Assembly: GCA_006503475.1 (NCBI GenBank)
Contig: RSEH01000147.1
Location: forward strand, 56,667-120,666
Direction of reading: 5' to 3'
Origin: Stentor roeselii
Lineage: Eukaryota > Ciliophora > Heterotrichea > Heterotrichida > Stentoridae
DNA: 64,000 nucleotides
Part shown: in pieces, positions 30,141 to 40,596 of the stretch
Numbering within the stretch: position 1 is the stretch's first letter
Layout: each line of letters begins with the position of its first letter
The notes under the pieces: generated by a model
The model's input: the letters and a program-made list of their open reading frames with translations, nothing else
What the model was told of the DNA's origin: nothing
The model's database searches: none
Position numbers and translations under genes: made by a program

Positions 30141-30488
30141 TTAAATAAAAAACAATCTATTTCTTTTGTTACCAACTAACCAAAGTTGAGTACCTAAAAA
30201 ATCAACATGTTCACTTGTCGGTCTTTTGCTTCGATTCGGTGTTTTTCTAGTCGGGAACTTAGGAAAGAGTTCGACTTCTCTACTCGAGTAATCATTTGTA
30301 AAAGTTTTATCGAAACTGCTGGCTTTTTGTCTTCTTGTCTTCCTAAAGTCCAGATGTCTAAGTCTTGGCTGAAACGAATAAATCGCTCGAGTGGCTGAAG
30401 GCGAGTTTTCCTGAGATACACTCGAATTGTGTCCAACAAGAATCCAGTCTTTTTTGGCTTGAATTGTTCTTAAAGGCGAGTGGTACAT
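30141..30488 (-). CDS. hypothetical basic protein, 115 aa
   Basis: A single frame starting MYHSPLRTIQ and ending TAA. It is rich in Arg, Lys and Ser, with no hydrophobic helix and several SxxR/RKxxR sites (DFRKTRRQKASSFDK). No family is recognised. It sits 20 bp downstream of the SCOC-like gene on the same strand. Base composition is more GC-rich than the flanks, which favours coding. Confidence 0.55.
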   Translation of the reverse strand: MYHSPLRTIQAKKDWILVGHNSSVSQENSPSATRAIYSFQPRLRHLDFRKTRRQKASSFDKTFTNDYSSREVELFPKFPTRKTPNRSKRPTSEHVDFLGTQLWLVGNKRNRLFFI

Positions 30489-30508
30489 AAATTATTATGC
30501 CTTAACTA

Positions 30509-30712
30509 TTATGATAACGAGTCTGAACTTAGACTTCCTGCTTTTTTCATTAAGTTGTTGATGTACTCTTTTAAGACTATGTTCTCGTCACGAAGGTCTT
30601 GGTTCTCGTTACGGACGTTGTCGATTTTCTGGGTTAACTCTTGAAGGGTTGTTTGAAGTTGAAGGATTCGCTCGATTAGCTCTTCTTTTTCTTTGTCTTC
30701 TTGTTTATTCAT
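30509..30712 (-). CDS. SCOC-like short coiled-coil protein
   Basis: 67 residues from the ATG at 30710-30712 (MNKQEDKEKEEL). An upstream ATG at 30787 would add 25 residues unlike the family, so I chose the internal start. The core ELIERILQLQTTLQELTQK, then NENQDLRDENIVLKEYI and NLM, matches the SCOC domain (short coiled-coil protein that binds ARL1 at the Golgi and affects autophagy). The C-terminus is Ser-rich. Stop TAA. It lies 46 bp from the stop of the upstream phosphodiesterase gene on the same strand. Confidence 0.85.
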   Translation of the reverse strand: MNKQEDKEKEELIERILQLQTTLQELTQKIDNVRNENQDLRDENIVLKEYINNLMKKAGSLSSDSLS

Positions 30713-30758
30713 TTTTATTCTGAGTTTAAAAGGGAATTTTAAGAAGGTAGGGTTTTGG

Positions 30759-32987
30759 TTAGAGTGAATGTTTTTTATTGAGTACAACCCTTATCATAAA
30801 CTCATCTCTATCATCTTTAGTCTTAGCAGAAATATTCGATTCTTTCGACTTTTCTTCCCAAATCGTTAAATTCCTAAGTATCTGTTCATAGCAAACCCTT
30901 TCAATATACTCCGATTTACAATAGTTCGAAAAAACTTCCAATAAAGGAACACAAACATTTCTCAAAAATCCAGCCTGACTTTTATTCAAATCCGTAGTTT
31001 CGCGGTCACAATACATCGAAACCGGTAATCCATTTTCCTTCTCCAAATCTCCCTGTTTAAAAAACTCTTCGCTAACAAGAGCAGTCCACTTTTGATGAAT
31101 ATCAAAACACTTCGCACTATGTCCAATATCAGCGCACTTCAAAGCAATGCACAAAATAAAAATCCTATCTTCAGGTATTTCTTCATTAAGATCCTGTAAA
31201 GAAGAGGCCCTCATTCTAAACCGACTGAGTAATTCAAAGTGTTTTGACATATCAGTGAACATCACAAGTTCAATCATCATTTTTCTGGCATAAGTCCATT
31301 CACTTGCCTTGAGTTTCTGAAAAATTTCATATTTGGGGTTGTTAAGTAGTTCATAAATAAGAGAACAGTGCATGTTTTCAAGTACACTGATGTCATTATA
31401 ACGTAATGCCAACTCGTTTCGACTTGCCACAAGGTAACGGTTAGTGACCCCCGGGTGACCAATGTCGTGAGCCATTGTCGCTATCATGCAAACAATGCTT
31501 TCTAAGGGTGTTAAAATTGATTCTAGCTTTGAGTTTATTATGAAGCACATTAGACTGTTGAATACGCAGCAGGCATGCTTTGAGTTGTGATAAGGGTTCT
31601 CCATGTGGTAGTTCTAAGTAAGTCTTACTATCTCGATTGTCTCGCAAAGACCGAAAAAAATCTGACGGTCTACGTTTAGAACCTCGCCGATGTCCCAACG
31701 GTAGAAGAAATGCTTCCCGATTAGACTTAAAGGGTCTTTTAACTCGGATGATAGTTTGAATATGTCGAGATTCCAGTCAAAACCTATTGATTGTAATACT
31801 TCTGCTCCTGTTTCTAATGCACTCATGCTTAAACTTATTCGCTGCTTTTGGGATATTAGGTCTTTTAGGGTTAGGTGACGACTCATGTGCTTCTCGGGTA
31901 CGTAGCGGGTTATTGAGAGGAAGTTTTGGGCTAGGAATTGCTTATCCTGATCATCAATATTAGCCGTATCACTAATACTTATAACCTCATCATTCACCCC
32001 TAAATGTCCCAAGTACTTCTTGATCGAGACAATAGCCTTAATCGCAGATCTAAGCCTTTCACGAATATCATTAAAAAAAATAATCCTTTTAGCATTCTTA
32101 ATTTCAAGAATTACTTTATCGCATTTTTCAATAACCAATTCAGACCCACTAATCAATTCAGCATTACTAGTTCGATTCACATCATCTTTGACCTTATTTT
32201 TCAATTCTTCTTTATACATCCTGTAAAAGAGACTCATAGACCTGAGACTAATTTTATAACTTTCTACCGAATTCAAAGCCAAAACAAGAGTAATGCTAAA
32301 GTAATCCGAAAACTTCTGACCTGTATTTTGAGTCGAAGTCGTAAACTGAAATATCAAAAAGAATAGAGAACAGTACCCTGATAAAAAAAGAACAAATTTG
32401 TGACTGTCAAAAGTAACTTGACGGAAAAAAAATACAAAAGTGCAGAGATAAAGAGAAGTATTCATTGAAAAAGAGGACTTTTCGATGTTCAGTACTGAGT
32501 GCAATGCCCCTTCATGAGATATCATCAAGTAGGTAGTAAATAAAATACCGATTGACAGAAATAAGGACTTGTTTTGATAGAGCCCGAAACTTGTTTTATG
32601 GATTAACCAAAGAACTGTAAAAGCGATTGTTAGTATTAGGAATATACTCAAAATATGAAACCTCAGTTCTTTCGTTGTAATTAAATCCGTTGAATGAAAT
32701 GAGATTACTGAAGAAGTAATGATTAGAGAGGTCATCGAGTAAAACACGTAAAAATAAAGCAGGTTTTGACGAAACTCTCCTGATAGTTTACGCTTGTTTT
32801 CATGAAGGTATAGAGAATCAAAATAGTTGTTTTGTAGTTCTTTGTCGTGGAATGTTAAAGAATTTGAGTTTATCGGAAGTGAAAGGTGGTCTTGAGTGTC
32901 GTTTTGAAGGATTGTGTAAATCACTGGGTTCCTGGCCTGTGTGTGAATTTCATGATTTTTGAAGTTTCTTGTTGGAAAGATTTTCAT
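30759..32987 (-). CDS. membrane-anchored 3',5'-cyclic nucleotide phosphodiesterase, one 15-nt intron
   Basis: Two frames (31614-32987 and the catalytic part below 31614) join when the 15-nt minus-strand intron 31614-31628 is removed; the junction gives ...ETIEI-NYHMENPYHNSKHA. The protein is 737 aa. The N-terminal half has about six TM helices (~65-240), followed by a helical linker. The catalytic HD domain has NPYHNS.HA, the metal-binding AHDIGHPGVTN, KCADIGHSAK and the invariant Gln region SQAGFLRNVCVPLL. It hydrolyses cAMP and/or cGMP; specificity cannot be told. Six-TM PDEs are typical of ciliates and apicomplexans. Confidence 0.92.
31614..31628 (-). other. 15-nt intron in the phosphodiesterase gene
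   Basis: On the minus strand GTAAGACTTACTTAG, phase 0. Excision removes an in-frame TAG and restores the conserved NPYHN region of the catalytic domain. Confidence 0.92.
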
Positions 32988-34758
32988 TTTATTAAGATTT
33001 AGAGCTTGTAATAATGTGCTGTTTAATGTTTATTTAAAATTTTATTCAAAAACCTGACTTATCTAGCCTTATCATTAAGATTTTCAATCCCAAGCCCAAA
33101 TTACCCTTCTAAAGTTAATAAGAAAAAAAAATTAATATCTATTTTGAATAAGATGGTAAAGAAGCGGCAAGTAAAACCTATAATAAACGCAACCTTCCTA
33201 TAAATGCAAATATAAGCCAACATAATTTCAGTTTATAAATCTGAAAAATTCACAAGATTTCCTAATTCATTAATATTTTTTCCACTCATTAAAAATCATC
33301 AAATTTTAACTTTAAACCCATCGTTCAAATCCTTATTTTCTAATCATTTCAAATTATTAATGAAATTTTTCTCTATCTTAACATCTGAGCACAACCTTTC
33401 CAACCTATTCTTGCCATAAGGGAGGTTTCGACATATCTCCACTAATCAATGTGACTGCTGAAACAACATCGAACTTCAAGTAGTGACACTTAAAATTTTC
33501 CATTCTTCAAAGTGCAAGGATCAATAGCAAAATTTAAAAATACATCTTATTACCTTGAAGGATACCCAGGTGAGATTTTCAATTAAAGACTGACTATTTA
33601 ACAACTGTTGCACTGAAATTATGCGGATTAATATTTAGGTGGTTTCTGAACAGGAAATTAGGACTACGATGCTGGATTATTTGCCTTGCTCAGTAAACTT
33701 GGGATACATGGTTCAAATTAATAAGTAAATTATTTATTGCCTTGAAATTACACTTTTTTAAGAAGAATCTTTGAATAATTGTTTAGAATACCTGATGGAC
33801 TACTTGGCAGCTTTTGTGCTGGTTTTTTGATTGAAGGGCTTCTGATCTTTGTGCTTCTGAATGTTGCAGGATTTTAAGTTTTGTTGAATCATTTGGGTTG
33901 CTCTGGAATGTTATGCATTTAGTTCAGCTTATCACAGGATTTGATGATGATGGTATATTTATGGAAGGGTACTTCTTGCCCAGAAAATCATCGTATTTGT
34001 TCTGCGGAATATACCAACACTATTTAACCAATTATGATTGCTTTAGTGTAGACCTTCCTTTCCAAACTTTCCTCTATCTTCATAATAACAGCCCTTAATA
34101 GATATTTATCCTCAGGCCCTCGAAGTGTTTACACTTCTTACTTCACTTTAGCCTACAGTCAATCAACAACACGTTCAAATGACCCTTCTCTGTTCAACAG
34201 AAACTTGCTACAGTACAGGTTTCTTAAAAATTGCCCTTTGACTTTGGAATAACCCTTCCATTAAGAATTCCATGCAACTTCCACAGTCAATTATTCTATT
34301 TTAATAATCAAAGACAAACATATACATAGACCAGCTCTTGCAGATTTAATTCGCAAGGCATCAGTCTGCAGTTCTTTCTGGGAGATACTTCAGGAGTGGC
34401 TTTTTATAATAATAAATACTTAAAGAATAAAAAATCAATTTCAAAACTCAAATCTTTTCTGCTGTTTATTTCAATACTTTAACTGAAACATTTAAAGTAA
34501 TTCCCTGAAATTTCCCAAAAGTCACTATTTCTTAAAAGATTTAATTTTAAAAACTCTTAAGATTTCTTATTTATGAGATTAACTCAACCAAGTCCTGAGT
34601 CTTTAGAGTCTCTTATTCTTCTTATGAGGAGCCGAAGGTTAACAGATGCTTGACTCATTGTTGATGTTGTTTTAATTTATCTTGATAGTCTAGGGTTTAA
34701 AGAAATCTACCCTTCCGTTATTAAATGACTGTTATTCTAAGAAAAGATTATAAATTTC
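32988..34758. other. 1.8-kb region without ordinary ORFs; 33.36-34.4 kb has gene-like composition
   Basis: Flanks are AT-rich, but 33360-34400 is visibly richer in G/C and contains short coding-like stretches in different frames, for example GFDISPLINVTAETT (33426-33480) and FMEGYFLPRKSSYLF within a 66-codon frame at 33898-34098. I could not join them with 15-nt introns. A long non-coding RNA or a decayed gene fits better than an intact gene. A small TGA-containing frame at 34573-34740 is listed as a finding. Confidence 0.4.
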
Positions 34759-35613
34759 ATGACCTCGATGAATACCAAGGAAATGTTTCATCTATCCACT
34801 CGAGCCCCTGATTACGGGATCCAAGGATACTATGTTGCCAAGACCACTAACTATTCAACTAGAGAGTCTAAGTTCACTAAAGACACTCGAAAAGACCTGG
34901 CCTATGAAAATCGAGTCCATTCCAAGGAACCTGATCCCACTAAGTATAATGAAACTCTTGAAAAAAGTGCCTTGAGGTATTGGAACTCACCCAACGGCAA
35001 GTTTTTAAAGTCGAAAAAACAGTCTATTATGGATGATGCTGCTAGTAAAGCTAAAGATACTCCGGGACCTGGAGCGTATAAAGAACAAACTAGACCTAAG
35101 TCCTGCTCAGGGGCTTTCGGGTAAGTTCTACATAGAAAAGGTGAGCGAACAAGTTACCTAGACAGTGTCGAATGGTACGCAAATGAAACTCCTTGTTCCT
35201 GGAAATATTCCCCATCTCCAGTTAAAGGACAGAACAAAAAAGGATGGTCAAAGCCAACAACAGCAAAACAAGCATCAAAAGACGCGGTGGGTCCAGGAAA
35301 ATACGCTGATGGTTTAGACAAGGCCTATAAAAAAACTCACAGCTCTTCAGTTTCCCATTCTTTCACTCGATGCAGAGACAATAACAACTCAATCTACGCG
35401 AAAGTTAATCAAACTAAGTTCGTTCCAGGAGTAGGTGCATATAAAGATGCTGAAAAAGCTTTCAGTGAGTACCATGTGGTTAAAAGACCCAGAGCGGCAG
35501 TCATTATGCCTTATAAAGCGAAAGGTTTCACTGATGACCTGGTTAAGAGAAGTAAAGAGACGCCTGGGCCTGGAGCTTATTATATTGGCCCGCCAATTAA
35601 GTCGAAGAAGTAA
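34759..35613 (+). CDS. PG-rich repeat (SHIPPO/ODF3-like) axonemal protein, one 15-nt intron
   Basis: Frame 34759-35124 is joined to the frame ending at 35613 by removing the 15-nt intron 35121-35135. The spliced protein is 279 aa and the codons across the junction remain open. It carries sperm-tail PG-rich repeats: DTPGPGAYKEQ, VGPGKYAD, VPGVGAYKD, ETPGPGAYYI. Such repeats occur in ODF3/SHIPPO proteins, which line microtubules, including in ciliary doublets. The N-terminal part (STRAPDYGIQGYYV, DPTKYNET) has degenerate PxxY repeats. It is probably a ciliary or cortical microtubule protein. TATAAATTTC lies before the ATG. Stop TAA. Confidence 0.87.
35121..35135 (+). other. 15-nt intron in PG-rich gene
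   Basis: GTAAGTTCTACATAG. Removes the in-frame TAA at 35122-35124; the downstream frame is identical. Confidence 0.92.
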
Positions 35614-35691
35614 TGTTTTAATTCAATTAGTGCTCGATCTTCATTTGAGTCGACGTCTCATGTATGTTAGGTTAAATACGTCAATAAATTA

Positions 35692-36720
35692 ATGGTCAGG
35701 AAAGAAACTCATGCCTCTAGCACGATTCCTAAAAAGTTTCCCATGACTGAGACGTTATGGGTATCTTTAGGACAGAACAAGATGCAGATGCTTTTTTTCA
35801 TCATTTTTTTGTTGCTGTGTCCTTTTCTTGCGATGTTTCTTCGAGAATTTAATAAGATCTACCAGATGAGAATTGTACAACGGCCTGATTATGTGAACTG
35901 GCCCCAGTACTCAGACCTGCTGATTGCATTATCATTCTCAATGTTTCTAACCCTATCACTGTACCTAATCCAGCATTTCTTCACCAATTCCGCAATGCGT
36001 CTGGTATCCGACCGGTACACAGGTGCAGAGCGAACAGAGCGTGCAGAGCGAATGATAAAAAGTCTATTCAAAGGAGTTTTCTTCACATTCGTGGTAGGTT
36101 TCGCTTACTACATCGCAAAAGACTCTTACTTTTTCCCCCCAAGTCTTGGAGGTAGCGGAAACGTAGACGAATCATTCAGAGACACTCCGTACTTTGACCA
36201 TTCAGGGATTCCTTATATCAAAGAGTACTTCATGCTTCAGTTGGGGTATCACTTTCATTCGTTGTTAATACATGTGACCGGACCGATACGAAACGACTTC
36301 ATGGAAATGCTTTTACATCATTCAATCACTGTGCTTCTGGTTTCGCTCGCTTACTTGATGAACTATCTGCCCATGTCACTTTTGATTCTTTTCAGTCATG
36401 ATATTTCTGACGCTTTTGTGTCGTATACTCGATTTCTTGTAGACACTAACTTCAAGTATCTCACCTTTTTTGTCTACCTCTTCCTGATGGTATCTTGGTT
36501 TTACACTCGTCTTGTTATTTTCCCGTTTGACTTAATACGAGTCAGTTGCTACACCAACCCAATGATGCACGAAATGTACGGAATTGGAATCTTAGGCGCT
36601 ATGGTCCACGTTTTAGTCATTCTTCATCTTTACTGGTTCGTCTTGCTCTTCAAAATGGGACTAAAGTTCGTCAAGACTTCAACTCCTGAAGACACCCAAC
36701 AGAAGTTATCTAATAACTAA
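35692..36720 (+). CDS. TLC-domain membrane protein, ceramide-synthase (Lag1) like
   Basis: 342 residues with ~6 TM helices. The TLC/Lag1 signature lies at ~205-260: FMEMLLHHSITVLLVSLAYL with the paired histidines, then LILFSHDISDAFVSYTRF. These contain the His and Asp residues conserved in ceramide synthases (acyl-CoA + sphingoid base to ceramide, at the ER). The N-terminal part before the TLC domain (residues 1-75) carries the first TM helix. The stop TAA is only 11 nt before the start of the PIP-kinase gene, on the same strand. Confidence 0.88.
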   Translation: MVRKETHASSTIPKKFPMTETLWVSLGQNKMQMLFFIIFLLLCPFLAMFLREFNKIYQMRIVQRPDYVNWPQYSDLLIALSFSMFLTLSLYLIQHFFTNSAMRLVSDRYTGAERTERAERMIKSLFKGVFFTFVVGFAYYIAKDSYFFPPSLGGSGNVDESFRDTPYFDHSGIPYIKEYFMLQLGYHFHSLLIHVTGPIRNDFMEMLLHHSITVLLVSLAYLMNYLPMSLLILFSHDISDAFVSYTRFLVDTNFKYLTFFVYLFLMVSWFYTRLVIFPFDLIRVSCYTNPMMHEMYGIGILGAMVHVLVILHLYWFVLLFKMGLKFVKTSTPEDTQQKLSNN

Positions 36721-36731
36721 GACTAATTAAT

Positions 36732-38726
36732 ATGCTTTGTTGCTCTAACAAGTCAAGTAAAAAACTCAATAACACCTTCGACCCTTACTTCTTATCTCAA
36801 AAGTACAGATTTTCGCCTAAAGAACTCTTCGAATATCAGAACCGGTACAATAGAATCTCAAAGGGAAAGGAAATGACTTTGAAAAAATTTAGAAAAAGTT
36901 TAGGAATACTTGGATTAGAAGAGACTAGTATTTTAGCTGATAGGATCTTTAAGTTAATGGATCGAAGAGGGAAAAATTCTGTTAATTTCGAGGAGTATCT
37001 GGGGTATATGGACGTTGTTATTCATGGAACGAAAGATGAAAAATTGCTTCAGTCGTTTAACTTGATTTCTTCTGGACAACCTTTGATTTCGTTTAAGGAT
37101 TTCACATCGTGGATCAAGAGTGTCAAGAAAATGTCGGAAAGACTTACTGGGTCTTTTGTTGCTTGTGAAGAGGAAAATGTTCAACATCTTTTTGTTGCTG
37201 TTGATTTCAAGAAGGATGGAGCTATTGACTTTGAAGAGTTTAGGAATAGTGCTTATACACAGCCGAAGACCTTTGCAAGGCTTACTCTTTATAAGTTTGA
37301 TTGTGGGGAAAAGGATCCGAGGGTTGAAGAAATTGAAACTTATAGGCAGAGACTTGAAAGTATTGAGAATAATTTACAATTTTGTATTGAAGCTTTAAAA
37401 GAAAGTGAAGAGAAATCAGCGCCAATAATCGAAATATCCTACGCAAGTGACCAATTCATCCCAGAGCGAGGGCCAATCTGCATGAACCAACTCGACTTCG
37501 AACCCGCTGGAGACCTTGACTCACCAACCAACGCAGACGTGGAAATCCCTTCAAAATCACTGAAGTCATCAGTAGTTCTCGACAAGTTGCAAGAACTATC
37601 AGCAAAGCTCGAACAACTAAAATATTCCGAGTCTCGAAGTCGAAGAACCACAGTTTTCAACGTCCCTAAAAAAAATGATGTAAAAAAAAAAAATAAAATT
37701 TCTTGGGGCGATGAAGATTGGAGCTTGATTCTTTATATGATGCTTGGCATTCAGAAGTCAGTTAAAGCGAATCTTGTTGATGGGTTTAATGTGATTTCTG
37801 AAGAAGACTTTATGAAAATCGATAAATATGACTTGAAACAAAGTGAAAAAACTACAAAATCTCATGAAAAAACTTCAAAGTTTAGAGATTTTGCACCGTT
37901 GGTATTTGCGAATATTAGGAAAATGTGTGATGTTACTGAACTTTCTTATTTGGAGTCACTTGGAGTGGAGAATATTATGGAAAGTATGATGAAGTGCGAA
38001 TTTTCTTCTTTGATTGGACTTATTAGTAGTGGGAAAAGTGGAAGTTTTTTTTATTTCAGTGATAATGGAAAATATGTTTTGAAAACTTTATCTAGTGATG
38101 AGTACAAGTTTTTTAAAAAGATTTTACCGGATTATTATAATTATTTGAATGAAAATCCGTTTTCGTTGATTCCTAGGATATTTGGGTTTCATAATATCAA
38201 TTATGCATCGAAAAGAAAGAATTTGAAGAAAAGTTTTATTGTTATGGAAAATTTATTTAGTAGTGGCTTGGAAGTTCATTTAAGGTTTGATTTGAAAGGG
38301 TCTACTGTTGGAAGGACTACTGATCCTAATGAGGATTTTAGTGTTGCGAGAAAAGATCTGGATTTTAATAGAGGTGGGCTTAAAATTAAACTTAGTAAAG
38401 CTACAAGAGAAAAACTCTTAACACAAATCTCAAAAGACTCATCATTTTTCGAGCGGTTAGGAATAATCGATTACAGCCTGCTCCTTGGTGTGCATAACTT
38501 AAAAGGTTCTAAAATAGACATGACAGATATAGACCACGCCTACTTAAGTTCAGACGGCCAATGCATCTACTTTATCGGAATAATAGACGTGTTAACTCAA
38601 TACAACATAAAGAAAAAGTTAGAAAACGTATTCAAACTTCCAATCTACGGCAACGACATCTCATGCATCCCTCCAAAGCCATACTCAGAAAGATTCCTAA
38701 ATTACATGGAATCAATCTTCGAATAA
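36732..38726 (+). CDS. EF-hand / phosphatidylinositol-phosphate kinase fusion
   Basis: 664 residues. The N-terminal ~165 residues form a neuronal-calcium-sensor-like EF-hand region (FKLMDRRGKNSVNFEEYLG, VDFKKDGAIDFEEF). Only the second loop keeps most calcium ligands. After a charged linker, residues ~330-660 form a PIPK domain: KTLSSDEYKFFKKILPDYY, FIVMENLF, the DLKGSTVGR catalytic motif, IIDYSLLLGVH and FIGIIDVLTQYN. It should phosphorylate PtdIns phosphates (type I/II unresolved). EF-hand-PIPK fusions are known in apicomplexans. The first codons (MLCCSN) have paired Cys that could be palmitoylated. Confidence 0.9.
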   Translation: MLCCSNKSSKKLNNTFDPYFLSQKYRFSPKELFEYQNRYNRISKGKEMTLKKFRKSLGILGLEETSILADRIFKLMDRRGKNSVNFEEYLGYMDVVIHGTKDEKLLQSFNLISSGQPLISFKDFTSWIKSVKKMSERLTGSFVACEEENVQHLFVAVDFKKDGAIDFEEFRNSAYTQPKTFARLTLYKFDCGEKDPRVEEIETYRQRLESIENNLQFCIEALKESEEKSAPIIEISYASDQFIPERGPICMNQLDFEPAGDLDSPTNADVEIPSKSLKSSVVLDKLQELSAKLEQLKYSESRSRRTTVFNVPKKNDVKKKNKISWGDEDWSLILYMMLGIQKSVKANLVDGFNVISEEDFMKIDKYDLKQSEKTTKSHEKTSKFRDFAPLVFANIRKMCDVTELSYLESLGVENIMESMMKCEFSSLIGLISSGKSGSFFYFSDNGKYVLKTLSSDEYKFFKKILPDYYNYLNENPFSLIPRIFGFHNINYASKRKNLKKSFIVMENLFSSGLEVHLRFDLKGSTVGRTTDPNEDFSVARKDLDFNRGGLKIKLSKATREKLLTQISKDSSFFERLGIIDYSLLLGVHNLKGSKIDMTDIDHAYLSSDGQCIYFIGIIDVLTQYNIKKKLENVFKLPIYGNDISCIPPKPYSERFLNYMESIFE

Positions 38727-38746
38727 CCTTAACCTAATAAATAACT

Positions 38747-40582
38747 TTAAACCTTTCCTTTCCCTTTCTTACCCTTGAATTTTTTTTCATATTCCTGAAG
38801 CCAGACATACTTGATTTCCTTTGTGTCATATCCGTAATCAAAGAAAAGTTCCTGCCCAACCCCGAGCTTTTCTGCGGCAAACAACAGGATCTTCACCTGC
38901 CCCTTGACAAGCCAGACCTGAGTGAAGGTGTTGTGCTCGTCGTGGCTTTTGTGGTTCACGTATCTCATCTTACTGCCGAAGTAAGTCGAGTCTATCGCCC
39001 AACGCGTGTCAGGACTTAAACTAAATATGAAGGAATGATGACGGTAGTCGTATACTGCAGCTCTTCTTTCGCTTTCGGCTTCGCCGATTATCTCACCTGT
39101 GTACTCCGTTATGTACTCGCCTTCGACACAGTTTTCTAGAACGAATAAACCCATACCTGCACCTGAGATTAATGACTGGCCTGTCGCTGTTCTTTTAATA
39201 ACCCTAAGCTGATTTTTCAAATTAAGACACAAAAAACGATTTTTTTTTCTCGGGTAAAAATTTTCCTTAGTACAAAGAATACTACTGCAAAAAATACACA
39301 ACTCAGGGTCACATTCTCGTTGATTAATAAGACAAACACAAGTCTTCGAATCACATTTTCCATACTGGCAGTTGCATCCTAAAAAGCGTTGTTTGCAGTT
39401 CAAAGAACAGAGACAATATTTTTCGCAGCATCGACGGGCGATGACTGTGCTGCCACTGACGTCGCCTGTGAGACAAGGACATTTATTTCTGATGGAGCAT
39501 TCGTATTTGCATTTGCAGTGAGTTTCTATTACGTTTGTTAGAAGTAATTTACTTTCGTAGACTGAAGATGTGTAAAAAATCTTTCGTGGAAGTTTTGCGA
39601 TTGGAAGTGGTTTCGTGTACTTTGATTCGAATGTTGTTAGGTAAGTTGCTGTTACTTTACATTGGGTTTGGGTTATTAAGGATATTGCGCAAGGGTTTGA
39701 GAGACCTTTTTTTAAGAATACTTTTATTAGTTGCTCTTGGTAGGGCAGGATACTTTTCTTGAAATTAATAGTAGTCCTACTGCAGTTTAAATGATCTTTA
39801 CACCTGTATCCCTGAAACCATTTTCCCGTCTTATCCACATTTTTCAAATTACTCCACCAGCTAACCTTCCAATACTCAGGATCAATAATCGAAATAACAT
39901 CTTCTTTATACTGTTCCCTAATCTTCGAATCAACCAAAGTAGCAGTTTCAGTTTCAACATCACAAGAATCTTCAAAAAAATGAGTAGCACAGGCATATCT
40001 CAAGCAAATTTGGCAAAAATTATTCTTAAAGTCCTGTTTTTTCACAATTTCCTTTTCATTAAACACATATTTTTCAATAGCCTCATTAAAAACCTGCATC
40101 ATAAGTCTTTTCGACTTATTCAACTTATCAGCCAAAAGCGCAGAAGCTTTCATCCAATCTTCTCGAATAGGACAAATCTTCAAAAGACTGATGACAAGAA
40201 ATTCATTGAACTGTTTATTGAAAGTAAATTCATCAGCATGAAGACTTTGATTAAAAGGATTCGTTTTATATATTTCCAAGTCACTTGAATAATAAACCTT
40301 GTTCTGAGACTCATCAAAAGGCACGAAATCAAGATGATCCTTTTCCTTAGCTGCAATATTAACAGAAGTCCTGACATAAGTAGTAGAAAAAGCTCTGGCA
40401 GGTCCAGGAATGACTTCAATTTCTGAAGTGACGACTGGAACCGGGTTTAATCTGTAGTCGATTTCCATGCAAGGCCAGTCATACAAGTTAGAAGCAATTA
40501 AATAAAAGCTTTCCTGTAGTTTAAACTCTTTGAAACTTTGAAGTACTGACAAGAAAATGGGCTGTAGTTGGTCTTCATCCAT
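38747..40582 (-). CDS. Enhancer-of-zeste-type histone H3K27 methyltransferase
   Basis: 611 residues. The C-terminal third has the CXC (pre-SET) domain with its two cysteine clusters (CKCKYECSIRNKCPC, CCEKYCLCSLNCKQRFLGCNC, CVCLINQRECDPELC). A full SET domain follows: GMGLFVLENCVEGEYI, EYTGEIIGEAE, MRYVNHKS (usual NH/NHS signature) and ELFFDYGYD. The N-terminal half is divergent and has a Cys pair region near 200. In ciliates E(z) homologues lay down H3K27me3 and can guide small-RNA-linked DNA elimination and silencing. The gene lies in a tight same-strand run, 14 nt from the stop of the RING-Tudor gene. Stop TAA. Confidence 0.93.
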   Translation of the reverse strand: MDEDQLQPIFLSVLQSFKEFKLQESFYLIASNLYDWPCMEIDYRLNPVPVVTSEIEVIPGPARAFSTTYVRTSVNIAAKEKDHLDFVPFDESQNKVYYSSDLEIYKTNPFNQSLHADEFTFNKQFNEFLVISLLKICPIREDWMKASALLADKLNKSKRLMMQVFNEAIEKYVFNEKEIVKKQDFKNNFCQICLRYACATHFFEDSCDVETETATLVDSKIREQYKEDVISIIDPEYWKVSWWSNLKNVDKTGKWFQGYRCKDHLNCSRTTINFKKSILPYQEQLIKVFLKKGLSNPCAISLITQTQCKVTATYLTTFESKYTKPLPIAKLPRKIFYTSSVYESKLLLTNVIETHCKCKYECSIRNKCPCLTGDVSGSTVIARRCCEKYCLCSLNCKQRFLGCNCQYGKCDSKTCVCLINQRECDPELCIFCSSILCTKENFYPRKKNRFLCLNLKNQLRVIKRTATGQSLISGAGMGLFVLENCVEGEYITEYTGEIIGEAESERRAAVYDYRHHSFIFSLSPDTRWAIDSTYFGSKMRYVNHKSHDEHNTFTQVWLVKGQVKILLFAAEKLGVGQELFFDYGYDTKEIKYVWLQEYEKKFKGKKGKGKV

Positions 40583-40596
40583 TATTACCCCCCATA

